DNA of 64,000 bases, taken from Paenibacillus sp. FSL H8-0048. GTDB taxonomy: Bacteria; Bacillota; Bacilli; Paenibacillales; Paenibacillaceae. Each line of letters begins with the position of its first letter. Within the stretch, counting starts at the first letter, position 1. The notes below the pieces were generated by a model. That model saw only the letters and a list, made by a program, of their open reading frames with translations, was not told the DNA's origin and searched no databases. Shown here piece after piece: positions 1 to 8,315 of the stretch. The stretch spans positions 5,456,001 to 5,520,000 of the forward strand of contig NZ_JBBODF010000001.1 in assembly GCF_038002825.1 (NCBI RefSeq), written 5' to 3'. Both the position numbers and the translations under genes were made by a program.

Positions 1-34
1 GGTGATTTGGAGCTTAGAAAGGAGGGGATGGCCA

Positions 35-1093
35 GTGTATGAGGATCAGACGTACGAGGCTCTGCTGGAACGTATGCTGGACCGGGTTCCAGAGGGGCTG
101 GACAAGCGCGAGGGAAGTATTATCTATGATGCGCTTGCGCCGGCAGCGGCTGAGATGGCCCAGATGTATCTTGAGCTTGAGGTCAGCAATAATCTGTTCT
201 TCCCGGATACGGCGGACGGCGAATATCTGGAACGAGCCATTGCCTGGACGGGACTGAAGCGTCATCCGGCAGGCAAAGCGCAGCTGGGCGCGAGGTTCTA
301 TACCAGCGGCGAACAGCCTCTGGACATTCCGCTGGGCAGCCGTTTCTCCCTGGGACTGCTTCATTATAGTGCAGCGGAGAAGCTGGCTCCCGGGACGTAC
401 CGCCTGGATAGCGAGACGGCCGGGGCTGAGGGGAATCAGTATTCAGGCGCGCTGCTGCCGGTCGATTATATCCCGGGGCTGGCCCGGGGGGAGATTACGG
501 GCCTGCTGGTTCCCGGCACGGATGCGGAGACGGATGAAGCGCTGCGGCAGCGGTACTTCGATTCGGCCCGTCGGCCTGCAACGAGCGGCAATAAATATCA
601 TTATATGGAGTGGGCGCAGCAGATTCAGGGCGTAGGGGGAGCGCGGGTCTTCCCGCTGTGGGCCGGCCCGAAGACGGTCAAGGTGGTCATTGTGAACGCG
701 GAGCATCAGCCCGCCTCCCCGCTGCTGGTCTCCCAGGTGCAGCAGTTCATTGATCCTGCGCCGGGTCTTGGCGAGGGCCAGGCTCCGGTGGGGGCGGTGG
801 TGACCGTGGAATCGGCCACAGGCCGGACGATTAGCGTGACCGCGAAGGTCACGCTGGCGGCCGGCTATGCGCTGCAGCCGGTTGTTCAGGCTTTTACCGC
901 GCTCCTGGAGAAGTATCGTAAGGAGAAGGCTTTTGCCGCTACCTATATCAGTCAATCGGTCATTGGCGCATTGCTGCTGAATACGGAGGGCGTAGTGGAC
1001 TATAGCGGGCTGAAGCTGAACGGCGGGACGGCAAACATTCCTCTGTTGGAGACAGAAGTGCCGCTGTTCGGCAATGTCGTACTGGAGGTGTAG
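35..1093 (+). CDS. Phage baseplate J-like protein (XkdT family)
   Basis: Baseplate wedge protein of a contractile tail, gp47/XkdT family, joining the baseplate to the tail fibres. The reading frame is open from base 2, but the GTG at 35 lies about 10 bases after AAAGGAGG and gives an N-terminus (MYEDQTYE, then RMLDRVPEGLDKREGS) typical of PBSX XkdT proteins, so I start there (352 aa). The segment around residues 20-45 (REGSIIYDALAPAA) is the family's most recognisable motif, and the usual length is about 350 aa, so the gene looks complete. It is followed after one base by the next tail gene. Genes further left, which would tell prophage from tailocin, lie outside the window. Confidence 0.88.
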   Translation: MYEDQTYEALLERMLDRVPEGLDKREGSIIYDALAPAAAEMAQMYLELEVSNNLFFPDTADGEYLERAIAWTGLKRHPAGKAQLGARFYTSGEQPLDIPLGSRFSLGLLHYSAAEKLAPGTYRLDSETAGAEGNQYSGALLPVDYIPGLARGEITGLLVPGTDAETDEALRQRYFDSARRPATSGNKYHYMEWAQQIQGVGGARVFPLWAGPKTVKVVIVNAEHQPASPLLVSQVQQFIDPAPGLGEGQAPVGAVVTVESATGRTISVTAKVTLAAGYALQPVVQAFTALLEKYRKEKAFAATYISQSVIGALLLNTEGVVDYSGLKLNGGTANIPLLETEVPLFGNVVLEV

Positions 1094-1094
1094 C

Positions 1095-1508
1095 ATGGGA
1101 TATCCGGAGCAGATTGATGTCTTTCAGGATAAGCTGAACAAAAAGGCAAATGGCGGCAGTCATGTTGTAGAGGAGAAGCTTCGGCTTACAGGTGGTGCAT
1201 TCAGCGGACTGCTGGCCCACGACAATATTAACAATCAGACGCTGGCCGTGTACACAGGCTCACGCTTCAGCGGGACAGAGGTGCGGAATTACTCGGTCTC
1301 TTTCCCGGACGAGGCCCCTTGGCGGCGGCTCATCAACATCTATGCAGATGTGCCCGAAGTCTATGTGACTTACGAGACTCCGGGGGATACCGTCGAAGCG
1401 GATGATGTGAACCAGTTGCAGGGCGGACTTACGGCTACGCAGCGTGAGCTGGAGCGTTATAAACAGGCCGGTCTGATTGACGGCGGATCTTTTAGAAGAG
1501 AGGTGTAA
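1095..1508 (+). CDS. Phage tail-associated protein, unknown function
   Basis: A 137-residue protein between the baseplate J gene and the tail-fibre genes, starting one base after the baseplate stop codon with GGAGG just upstream. No catalytic motif is visible. The middle is rich in aromatic and beta-forming residues (RNYSVSFPDEAPWRRL) and the C-terminal third looks helical. Position and translational coupling indicate a structural or assembly role in the tail tip, which is inference. I do not recognise a named family. Confidence 0.75.
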   Translation: MGYPEQIDVFQDKLNKKANGGSHVVEEKLRLTGGAFSGLLAHDNINNQTLAVYTGSRFSGTEVRNYSVSFPDEAPWRRLINIYADVPEVYVTYETPGDTVEADDVNQLQGGLTATQRELERYKQAGLIDGGSFRREV

Positions 1509-1509
1509 T

Positions 1510-2532
1510 ATGGCACAGACCATTCAGGTCAAACGCGGTACCCGGGCCGAGCTGTCCACTTACGGGATGCTGAAGGCAGGCGAAATGGGCTTTTGTACAG
1601 ATACGAAGGAGGTCTATATCGGAGACGGTTCGTCTAACTCCATGGTGGGCCGGGCCTTATCCGGTCCCGAAGCTTCGCGTCCTGCGGCAGCCTCGGCGGG
1701 GCGTCTGTATGTGGTGAGCAGCGGGAATAACAACGGGTATTTGTATTTCGATGACGGGACCGCCTGGCGGCGGGTTAACGCGCAGAAATTAACAGATGTG
1801 AGCGGAACGGTGGACGATATCGCTGACGGCTCCACGTATGCCAAGGTGCTTAAGGCAGATCTTACAGCAGGGCATCCCAATAAAGTGTCGGACGGCACGA
1901 ATACGAAGACCGCCGCAGAAATTGCAACGCATCTTAACGATGCCGCGAAGCACAGGGTGATCAACGATGGCGGGTCGACGATTACAGATCTGTGGTCCGC
2001 ACAAAAAATCAAAAACGAAATCGAGCTGGCCAAGCATAATATTGAGCCGCAGGCTTCGGTGAAGGATCAGCATCTGACGGCTCCGCCCTCCAGTCCCGCG
2101 GAAGCGGACCGGTATATCATTCCTTCCGGCGCAACCGGCGTCTGGGCAGGCAAAACGAACCAGATTGCGGAGTATGCCTCAGGTAGCTGGGCCTATTATG
2201 TTCCGGCTGTCGGCTGGACGGCTTATGTGGACGACGAGCAGAAAATCTACAGCTGGAACGGGAGCGCCTGGGTGCGGACGGGCGGTGCGCTGCAGACGAT
2301 CACGGCGGGGAATGGGCTTACCGGCGGCGGGCAGGCGGACAGTGTCACGCTGACCGTCGGGGCAGGCAACGGGATCATTGTCGGCTCAACGAGTGTTGCA
2401 GCCAAGCCGGGTAAGGGAGTTCTGGTAAACTCCACGGGCATCGAGGTCAATATCGACGGCTCAAGCATCATTTACGATTCGGCCAATGGCAACCAGCTCA
2501 CGGTAGGCACTATCGACGGCGGAACATTCTAG
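1510..2532 (+). CDS. Phage tail fibre protein with Mtd-type N-terminal domain
   Basis: Tail-fibre protein of 340 residues. Residues 1-45 (IQVKRGTRAEL, then LKAGEMGFCTDT and YIGDGSSN) match the short N-terminal domain found in major-tropism-determinant and other fibre proteins, which attaches the fibre to the baseplate. Residues about 195-260 (PPSSPAEADRYIIPSGATG, then NQIAEY, YSWNGSAWV) resemble the DUF2793-like module of tail proteins. The C-terminus is a Gly/Thr/Val-rich repeat (GNGLTGGG, GNGIIVGS) typical of trimeric beta-structured fibres. It starts at the ATG that follows AGAGAGGTGTAAT, directly after the previous stop, and the short paralogue at 2545 repeats the same N-terminal domain. 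Confidence 0.8.
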   Translation: MAQTIQVKRGTRAELSTYGMLKAGEMGFCTDTKEVYIGDGSSNSMVGRALSGPEASRPAAASAGRLYVVSSGNNNGYLYFDDGTAWRRVNAQKLTDVSGTVDDIADGSTYAKVLKADLTAGHPNKVSDGTNTKTAAEIATHLNDAAKHRVINDGGSTITDLWSAQKIKNEIELAKHNIEPQASVKDQHLTAPPSSPAEADRYIIPSGATGVWAGKTNQIAEYASGSWAYYVPAVGWTAYVDDEQKIYSWNGSAWVRTGGALQTITAGNGLTGGGQADSVTLTVGAGNGIIVGSTSVAAKPGKGVLVNSTGIEVNIDGSSIIYDSANGNQLTVGTIDGGTF

Positions 2533-2544
2533 GAGGCGGTGACC

Positions 2545-2880
2545 ATGGCACGGAAGACATTGATTCAAATCCGCCGCGGCCTGGAAAGTGCGCTGGGTAC
2601 GCTGGCCGCAGGCGAGCTGGGCTACTGCACGGATAGCGGCAAGCTGTTCATCGGCAGCGGCAGCAGCAATATGCTGCTGGCGGCAGGCCAAAGCACAGGC
2701 GATATGCTAAAAAGCATCTACGACACGAATAACAACGGCAAGGTCGATTATGCCCAGGCTGCGGATACGGTTCCGTGGTCAGGGGTGGACGGCAAGCCTT
2801 CGGTCTATCCGGCAGCTGCACATACCCATGATTATATGCCGAAGGGTCCGCTGACCTGGAATCAGCTGAAGGGGGTGTAG
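2545..2880 (+). CDS. Short tail fibre protein with Mtd-type N-terminal domain
   Basis: A 111-residue paralogue of the N-terminal part of the preceding fibre protein: IQIRRGLESALGTLAAGELGYC and LFIGSGSSN line up with IQVKRGTRAELSTYGMLKAGEMGFC and YIGDGSSN. The last 40 residues (AAAHTHDYMPKGPLTWNQL) are a fibre-type linker with the PAAAHTHD motif seen in many tail fibres. The start is ATG 2545, eight bases after AGGAGG; an in-frame GTG at 2539 sits too close to it. It may be an attachment adaptor or a truncated fibre left by domain shuffling. Confidence 0.75.
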   Translation: MARKTLIQIRRGLESALGTLAAGELGYCTDSGKLFIGSGSSNMLLAAGQSTGDMLKSIYDTNNNGKVDYAQAADTVPWSGVDGKPSVYPAAAHTHDYMPKGPLTWNQLKGV

Positions 2881-2882
2881 CT

Positions 2883-3494
2883 GTGGCTTATGGAGACAGT
2901 ATCTATGGTCTTGCGGCGTATTCGGCAGATGGTGTGACAGGGGAAGGGCCGGAGATTACCGCTCCCGATCTGATGAAATACCTGCCTGATTATTATCAGG
3001 GCGTGCCTGAGATGGAGGCAGTACAGGGCAGCGCAGGTAGAGCCTGCGGTGAAGTGGCTTACGCCATGGCAGACAGTGACGATCAGAAGACGCTGGAGTC
3101 GGCGACATGGGGGCTGGCCCGCTGGGAGCGGATGCTGGGGTTGAACACAGATACAAACAAGTCCTACGCGACCCGCCGCGAGATGATCAAGGCCAAGCTG
3201 CGGGGCAGCGGCACGACGACACCGGAGATGATCCGGCGGACGGCGTCTGCTTTTTCAGGGGGAGATGTGGAGGTAGTCGAGGTGCCCGGAGCGTATAGCT
3301 TCGAGGTGCGCTTCGTCGGCACGCTGGGTATCCCGGCCAATATGGCGGGTCTGATTCAGATCATGGAAGAGATTAAGCCGGCTCATCTGGACTATAGCTT
3401 CGTATACAGCTACACCTGGTGGGACTCCTTGAAGTCCCTCACCTGGAACGCTGCGCACAGCAAGACCTGGAACGAACTAAGAGTATATGAATAG
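2883..3494 (+). CDS. XkdU/YmfQ-family phage tail protein
   Basis: Tail protein of 203 residues matching the PBSX XkdU (YmfQ, DUF2313) family: a conserved N-terminal LMKYLPDYYQG motif near residue 30, then ATWGLARWERMLGL, then TRREMIKAKLRGSGTTTPEMI around residues 95-115. Members sit after the baseplate J protein in contractile-tail operons and are thought to help attach the fibre network. Here two fibre genes lie between it and the J protein. It starts with GTG two bases after the previous stop, downstream of GGGGGTG. Confidence 0.85.
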   Translation: MAYGDSIYGLAAYSADGVTGEGPEITAPDLMKYLPDYYQGVPEMEAVQGSAGRACGEVAYAMADSDDQKTLESATWGLARWERMLGLNTDTNKSYATRREMIKAKLRGSGTTTPEMIRRTASAFSGGDVEVVEVPGAYSFEVRFVGTLGIPANMAGLIQIMEEIKPAHLDYSFVYSYTWWDSLKSLTWNAAHSKTWNELRVYE

Positions 3495-3505
3495 GAGTGT
3501 GAGCG

Positions 3506-5344
3506 ATGAAAACAACGGGTAATCTGGGGCTGAAAAAGCCCGATGGTACAGACATTGTAGATATCACCGACCTGAACGGCAATATGGATATTCTGGATAC
3601 CGCCGTCAAGGCCGCGCAGGATCATGCCGCTGATACGGTTAAGCATATTACGGCGGCTGAGCGCAGCGCATGGAATGCGAAGGCGTCTACGGCGGTTGCC
3701 ACCACGACCGCAGCGGGATTGATGGCCGCAGCGGATAAGTCGAAGCTGGATGGGGTGGCGCAGGGGGCTAATAATTATGTGCATCCCAATCATACCGGGG
3801 ATGTAACCAGTTCTTCGGATGGTGTAACGGCAATTTCTCCTGGAGTGATTGTTAATGCGGATGTTAATGCAGCCGCCGGGATTGATGCCAGCAAGATCGG
3901 AACGGGTGTGGTGTCGAATGCGGAGTTTGGGTATTTGGATGGGGTGACTGGTAATGTACAGGCTCAGCTAGATAACCGCCCCCAACTGAATAGTAATAAC
4001 ACGTTCACAAATAACCAAAAAATCATTTCTACGGCTGGTATGAACACATCCCCAGCTCTTTCTATTGAGGGGGTTACATTTAATGCTGCATTGCAAATCA
4101 AGAACACGACCCCATCGACCGGGAAAAGATATTCCTTGTATTCATATAACGGCGGAGATTTCGCCATCGTAAATGAAACGGATGCATACGCCGTAGCTCA
4201 AGTTGACGCTGCTTCTAAGGTATGGACGATCCCGGGTGGTGTGAAATCTCCAAACGTCCCGAATCAGACTACGGCTGATATTACCTACTATGTCCGGACG
4301 GATGGGAATGATGGGAATACGGGAACGGCAGATACGGCGGGCGGAGCGTTTAAGACATGGGCAAAAGCTTATAGCGTCCTGCCGAAAACAATCAATCATA
4401 CAGTTAATGTTTATGTAGGACCGGGAACATACCCAGAAACAATTTCACTAAAAGGATTTGGCGGAGAAGGTGCACTGAGTGTTATCGGGATCGCTGCAAG
4501 CAGATTTGTGCAGAGGGTTGAGATTGTTAACTGTACGATTGTCACGACGATTGACGGTTTTACTTGTACTGCAACAACGGTTGAAGCGGTGAGCATTCGT
4601 TCTTCTACTGCAGCAGTCGTGAATCAAGTAATATCTACTGTAAGCGCGACGAATCAATCTGGTATTGTGCTAAATTTAGCAACTGCACGATTAACAGCTT
4701 GTGTGATTTCTAATAAAGGGAGGGTTGTGAGCGCCGTTAATGGCGGGAAAGCCTATGCTGAAAATTTCAGTGGCACAGGGAATACACACGGGTATGTAGC
4801 AGATTTGGCTGGTCACATATCGTATGCAGGCACTCAGGCAACTTCTATAAATGGAAATTATGCCGGAGCGGGAGGGATTGTAAATTCAGAGGTGCTCAAC
4901 CCATGGGGAGATAATACACTTGCAAGTAGGCCCGTCACGAGAGCATATATAGGGACTGGACACGGGTTAACAGGGGGGGCATTTACTAAACTACAATTTA
5001 ATGCTACGTACTATGATTACCAGAGCAATTTTAGTGTCGGGCTGAATAGATTTACCGCGAAGAAGTCCGGACTGTATTTAATCACAGGCGGCGTAATTAC
5101 AGACTCTTTCGCCCCTGCCTCCGCCTCTCTTGTTCTAAGCGCATGGATCAACGGAACGAGACAGTTAGACATGGGTTCCTATAATAAATCTGGAGCGACT
5201 GGAAACATATACACACAAGGCACAAGAACTGTATATCTAAGTGCTGGGGATTATGTAGAGATGTACGCTTACGCAGATGCATATATGGTCACACAAGGCG
5301 GCGTCGGTGTTTTTAACGACTTTTCAGTTACACAAATTGCATAA
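3506..5344 (+). CDS. Large tail fibre / receptor-binding protein
   Basis: Tail fibre of 612 residues, probably the host-recognition protein. Residues 1-150 are a helical shaft with fibre motifs (HITAAERSAWNAK, AAADKSKLDGV, HPNHTGDV). Residues about 265-420 (YYVRTDGNDGNTG, VNVYVGPGTYPETI) read like a right-handed beta-helix of the kind found in tailspikes. The last 130 residues (GLNRFTAKKSGLYLITGGV, LSAGDYVEMYAY) have the pattern of a C1q/TNF-like trimeric head. The DNA from about 3965 onward is clearly more AT-rich than the first 450 bases of the gene, suggesting that the distal receptor-binding part was exchanged by recombination while the proximal part stayed with the operon. Confidence 0.85.
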   Translation: MKTTGNLGLKKPDGTDIVDITDLNGNMDILDTAVKAAQDHAADTVKHITAAERSAWNAKASTAVATTTAAGLMAAADKSKLDGVAQGANNYVHPNHTGDVTSSSDGVTAISPGVIVNADVNAAAGIDASKIGTGVVSNAEFGYLDGVTGNVQAQLDNRPQLNSNNTFTNNQKIISTAGMNTSPALSIEGVTFNAALQIKNTTPSTGKRYSLYSYNGGDFAIVNETDAYAVAQVDAASKVWTIPGGVKSPNVPNQTTADITYYVRTDGNDGNTGTADTAGGAFKTWAKAYSVLPKTINHTVNVYVGPGTYPETISLKGFGGEGALSVIGIAASRFVQRVEIVNCTIVTTIDGFTCTATTVEAVSIRSSTAAVVNQVISTVSATNQSGIVLNLATARLTACVISNKGRVVSAVNGGKAYAENFSGTGNTHGYVADLAGHISYAGTQATSINGNYAGAGGIVNSEVLNPWGDNTLASRPVTRAYIGTGHGLTGGAFTKLQFNATYYDYQSNFSVGLNRFTAKKSGLYLITGGVITDSFAPASASLVLSAWINGTRQLDMGSYNKSGATGNIYTQGTRTVYLSAGDYVEMYAYADAYMVTQGGVGVFNDFSVTQIA

Positions 5345-5356
5345 GGAGGTATGACC

Positions 5357-5830
5357 GTGAATATATCACAAGCAATTATGTATCTATACCCAACCGCCAA
5401 CCCCCTACACGATTTCATCGTCCAGGACAACGGCCCAGAACCCGTTCTGCGGCCAGGGGCCGAAGCCAAAGGCCGGGTACGCTACGAGATCAAGCCGCCA
5501 GAAATTATCGAACAATCAGTAGAAGGCATCCACTACCGCTATGGCATCGACTACAATCTACTGACCGAAGGCGAGGATTATGATCTGGTGGAACGCGGGC
5601 CGTATATTGCGGTCTGGAAGCTGGATGCACCGCAGCCGACCGAGGCTGAGTTGCAGGCAGCCTGGGAAGCGTACCAGGAAGCTGAGGCGAACAAGCCGCC
5701 GGTGCTGACGGAGATGGAGCAGTTGCAGCATGAGAATCTGCTGCTGAAGGCGCAGAATAACGCGCTCACCGAGCGTGCGGATTTTATCGAGGATATTATT
5801 GCTGAAATGGCAAGCCAAGTCTACTCTTAA
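5357..5830 (+). CDS. XkdW-like phage tail protein
   Basis: A 157-residue protein resembling PBSX XkdW, a small gene usually found right after the tail fibre. The N-terminal half (AIMYLYPTANPLHDFIVQDNG) is beta-rich and the last 55 residues form a predicted coiled coil (MEQLQHENLLLKAQNNALTE). GTG 5357 is seven bases from AAGGAGG; the alternative ATG at 5351 almost touches it. It may be a fibre-assembly chaperone by analogy with tail-fibre assembly proteins, which is inference. Confidence 0.75.
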   Translation: MNISQAIMYLYPTANPLHDFIVQDNGPEPVLRPGAEAKGRVRYEIKPPEIIEQSVEGIHYRYGIDYNLLTEGEDYDLVERGPYIAVWKLDAPQPTEAELQAAWEAYQEAEANKPPVLTEMEQLQHENLLLKAQNNALTERADFIEDIIAEMASQVYS

Positions 5831-5885
5831 ACGTTCGGTTGGCTTGCCTAAGGTTTCACATATTAATAGAAAGGTGGTGAGAGCA

Positions 5886-6017
5886 ATGGCATTGTTTTTT
5901 GCACAACGCGTTACGCTGGGGAAGACGGAGTATAGCGAGGTTCCCTCTACGCTGAAGCCTGCCGTCAAGGAGATTCTGGTGGAGAATGGACTTACGTTCC
6001 TTGTTACTGAAGAGTAG
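5886..6017 (+). CDS. XkdX-family phage protein
   Basis: A 43-residue protein with the size, position and composition of XkdX, the tiny gene after xkdW in PBSX-like elements. It starts at an ATG after AAAGGTGGTGAGAGC. Its function is not known in the family. A short GC-rich dyad followed by TTTTTATTTT (about 6030-6055) may act as a weak terminator ending the tail-fibre transcription unit. Confidence 0.65.
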   Translation: MALFFAQRVTLGKTEYSEVPSTLKPAVKEILVENGLTFLVTEE

Positions 6018-6159
6018 ATTGCCGCAGGCGCCGCTGAGGGCGTTTTTATTTTGCCCTCGGACCCGTCCGGGGGCTATATATGACGATGAAGCTTCAAGTT
6101 TAAATCTTAAGTGCGTCTTATATAACTATTTTTATAACCACACAGAAGGGAGTGAAGCA

Positions 6160-6477
6160 ATGGACAGCAACGATGTTGCGAATCTGGAGAAGCTGCTGCC
6201 GCTTGCGGATAAGTATGGACTGGCTTATATCATCGCTCTGATTCTGCTCATGATTATGCTTGTGCTTTTGCGGTCAATTGTGAAGGGGAATCTGGTGCCG
6301 CGTGAACTGCTGGAGCGTGCTGAGGAAGACCGGGACAGGCTGCAGAATATACTTGACAAAGAGCGGTCAGACTTCATGGCACCTACGCTTGAAGTCTTAC
6401 AGCGATTGAAGATAGACCATTCCGCAGGCAATCATACAGGTAGTAATAGTATTAATGAAGAAGACAGGGGGGGATAA
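6160..6477 (+). CDS. Phage membrane protein with coiled coil (holin-associated)
   Basis: A 105-residue protein with one transmembrane segment at about residues 21-42 (YIIALILLMIMLVLLRSIV) and a charged helical tail (ERAEEDRDRLQNILDKER). It opens the lysis module, a position where PBSX-like elements carry XhlA-type or haemolysin-like membrane proteins that work with the holin. The ribosome binding site is AGAAGGGAGTG. I cannot assign the family firmly. Confidence 0.65.
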   Translation: MDSNDVANLEKLLPLADKYGLAYIIALILLMIMLVLLRSIVKGNLVPRELLERAEEDRDRLQNILDKERSDFMAPTLEVLQRLKIDHSAGNHTGSNSINEEDRGG

Positions 6478-6478
6478 C

Positions 6479-6676
6479 GTGCTGAGTGCGTGGATCAAGC
6501 GTCTATCGCCCCTGCACCGGGACAGAGAGCGGAGGCTGGCGCTGGCAGGACATAAGGTGTCGCTCTCTATCCGAAGGTACAAGAATGTCTCTCAGGACAT
6601 TCAGGATGAAATCAGGAACAACGGGTTCGCCCAGTTCCTAATCTATGATCGGGGGGCAGAAGATGAGCAGCATTGA
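6479..6676 (+). CDS. Small phage protein, unknown
   Basis: A 65-residue basic protein (LSAWIKRLSPLHRDRERRLALAG) between two membrane-protein genes of the lysis module. GTG 6479 sits after AGGGGGGGATAAC; an ATG at 6455 would extend it by eight residues into the previous gene but has no ribosome binding site. The 3' end overlaps the next start by 14 bases, which supports it being real through translational coupling. No function can be inferred. Confidence 0.5.
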   Translation: MLSAWIKRLSPLHRDRERRLALAGHKVSLSIRRYKNVSQDIQDEIRNNGFAQFLIYDRGAEDEQH

Positions 6677-7055
6677 TATGGTGTTGTTACTGGCCTATTC
6701 CATATCCTTTATCTGTGCGCTGCTGCTGATGGCTGCGCTTTTTTTGTATTTCCGCCGGAGATTCCAGGTACGCGTAGTCAGTCTGTTTATGCTGGCGGCG
6801 TTCTTTTTCCTCGGGGCGTATACGGTAAAAATGGCGGTGGCCTTCTGGATCAGATTCAGCTCCGCGCCGGGCCCGAATGCTATACGAAGCTCGCTGCAAT
6901 CGGATGCCTGGGCTATTGCCCAGACGGGAACAACCATAGGGCTAGTCATTCTAACCCTCTTAATGTACACCAGACGGAAGGATCTGTTCGTGGTCCTCTC
7001 TGAAATCAGGAAAGGGGAGAAGTCGCATGCTGACGCTGGCTCAGGTACTGAATAA
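6663..7055 (+). CDS. Phage-associated membrane protein
   Basis: A 130-residue membrane protein with three hydrophobic segments (about residues 7-28, 38-60 and 83-104) and a charged cytoplasmic tail. It lies within the lysis module, after GGGGGGCAGAAG, and overlaps the endolysin start by 29 bases. It may be part of the holin/antiholin set or an envelope protein; nothing in the sequence settles this. Confidence 0.6.
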   Translation: MSSIDMVLLLAYSISFICALLLMAALFLYFRRRFQVRVVSLFMLAAFFFLGAYTVKMAVAFWIRFSSAPGPNAIRSSLQSDAWAIAQTGTTIGLVILTLLMYTRRKDLFVVLSEIRKGEKSHADAGSGTE

Positions 7056-7737
7056 ATCCGCTGCCCGTCTGTCTGGGCTTCATCCCGCTGTCCTTGCCGC
7101 AGCGACCGCACTGATTGAACGCAGTTATGCTGGCGGGGTTCCCATCCTGATCACGCAAGGCCTGCGGACGATTGCCGAACAGGATGCGCTCTATGCCCAG
7201 GGGCGAACCCGGCCGGGAGCGATCGTGACGAATGCGCGCGGCGGGTACAGCTATCACAATTATGGATTGGCGGCGGATTTTGCGCTGCTGCTTCAAGATG
7301 GCTCTAGCGTCTCTTGGGATATGAACAGGGACGGGAACCAGAATGGGACCCGGGATTGGCTGGAGGTGGTGCAGCATGCTAAGGCCATTGGATTCGAATG
7401 GGGCGGCGACTGGACCAGCTTCAAGGATTACCCGCATCTGCAGATGAGCTTCGGACTAGGTCTGGCAGATCTGCGAACGGGGAAAAAGCCTGCGGCTGAC
7501 GCGGTGGAGGCGGCGATAGAACGAATCAAGCCCAAGGAGGAACAAGCGGTGAAGACTCAGATGAAAGTTGCAGTACAGGTGAATGGAACGAAGATTGCAG
7601 ACGGGTGGCTGGAGAATGGGGTCACCTATGTTCCTGCACGTAAAATTGCGGAGGCGCTGGGCGCTCAGATTGCCTATCATCCGGCTGCCAACATCGTCGA
7701 AATCACCACCACACCGCAGAAAGGAGCGATTTCATGA
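7027..7737 (+). CDS. Endolysin: M15-family L,D-peptidase with copper amine oxidase-like domain
   Basis: Peptidoglycan-degrading endolysin of 236 residues. Residues about 10-140 form an M15 (VanY/CwlK type) zinc peptidase: the zinc ligands are in SYHNYGLAADF (SxHxxGxAxD, around residue 77) and in YPHLQ (around residue 138). The enzymes cleave stem peptides, typically L-Ala-D-Glu. Residues about 180-232 (VQVNGTKIADGW, VTYVPARKIAEALGA) form a copper amine oxidase N-terminal-like domain, common in Paenibacillus secreted proteins and likely used for wall attachment. No signal peptide, so export would depend on the holin encoded next, whose start overlaps this stop. Confidence 0.88.
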   Translation: MLTLAQVLNKSAARLSGLHPAVLAAATALIERSYAGGVPILITQGLRTIAEQDALYAQGRTRPGAIVTNARGGYSYHNYGLAADFALLLQDGSSVSWDMNRDGNQNGTRDWLEVVQHAKAIGFEWGGDWTSFKDYPHLQMSFGLGLADLRTGKKPAADAVEAAIERIKPKEEQAVKTQMKVAVQVNGTKIADGWLENGVTYVPARKIAEALGAQIAYHPAANIVEITTTPQKGAIS

Positions 7738-8015
7738 TGAACCGCGAACTGCTGGATAATGTATTGGCTTTTGCCTCCATTCTGTCCGTCTTTATTCTTG
7801 CCCTAGTGCAGCTGATCAAAAATAATACCCATTTGCCGCGTAACAGCATCCCTTTTATTGGACTAGGCATCGGGCTACTGGTTGGAGCGGCGGCGTATCC
7901 TTTTACAGAGCTGGAGCTGACCTTGCGTCTATGGGCAGGCGGATTGGCCGGGTTGTCGGCTACCGGATTATTTGAATTGGCATTCAACAACCGCTCAGAC
8001 CATACAATGAAATAA
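7734..8015 (+). CDS. Phage holin
   Basis: A 93-residue protein with three hydrophobic segments (residues about 9-28, 42-58 and 66-82) and a short basic tail, matching the Phage_holin_5_2-type small holins that follow endolysin genes in Paenibacillus and Bacillus prophages. Holins form membrane lesions that let the endolysin reach the wall. The start codon overlaps the endolysin stop, and a strong terminator follows at 8035, so this is the last gene of the phage module. Confidence 0.75.
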   Translation: MMNRELLDNVLAFASILSVFILALVQLIKNNTHLPRNSIPFIGLGIGLLVGAAAYPFTELELTLRLWAGGLAGLSATGLFELAFNNRSDHTMK

Positions 8016-8034
8016 AAGTTAACCTGTAATCAAC

Positions 8035-8062
8035 GGTCGGCTCTGCGGAGCTGGCCTTTTTT
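8035..8062 (+). terminator. Rho-independent terminator of the phage module
   Basis: GGTCGGCTC pairs with GAGCTGGCC across a TGCG tetraloop, followed by six T. It ends the lysis module and separates the phage genes from ppc. The remaining 250 bases before ppc are AT-rich and contain two TATAAT-like boxes (near 8121 and 8176) but no convincing paired -35 box. I see no integrase or attachment-site repeat. Confidence 0.85.
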
Positions 8063-8315
8063 GTCGTTTTACGTCACATAACTTTACATGAAAACCACAT
8101 GAAACACTTATAAAAGAGAGAATATAATAGCAAGAAATACATAATTTTTTATGACTGCATAAATAGCCGGTTTGGTGTATAATCGAAATTACTGCACTGC
8201 TTTACCGCGCAATAAAGTTGAAGATTTCCGGGCTGTTTTATTGTATGATATGTAGAAAGCTTTTCAAATAGACAATGTTAAGAGCATTGATCCGGAAGAG
8301 GATGGGGGGAGCAGC

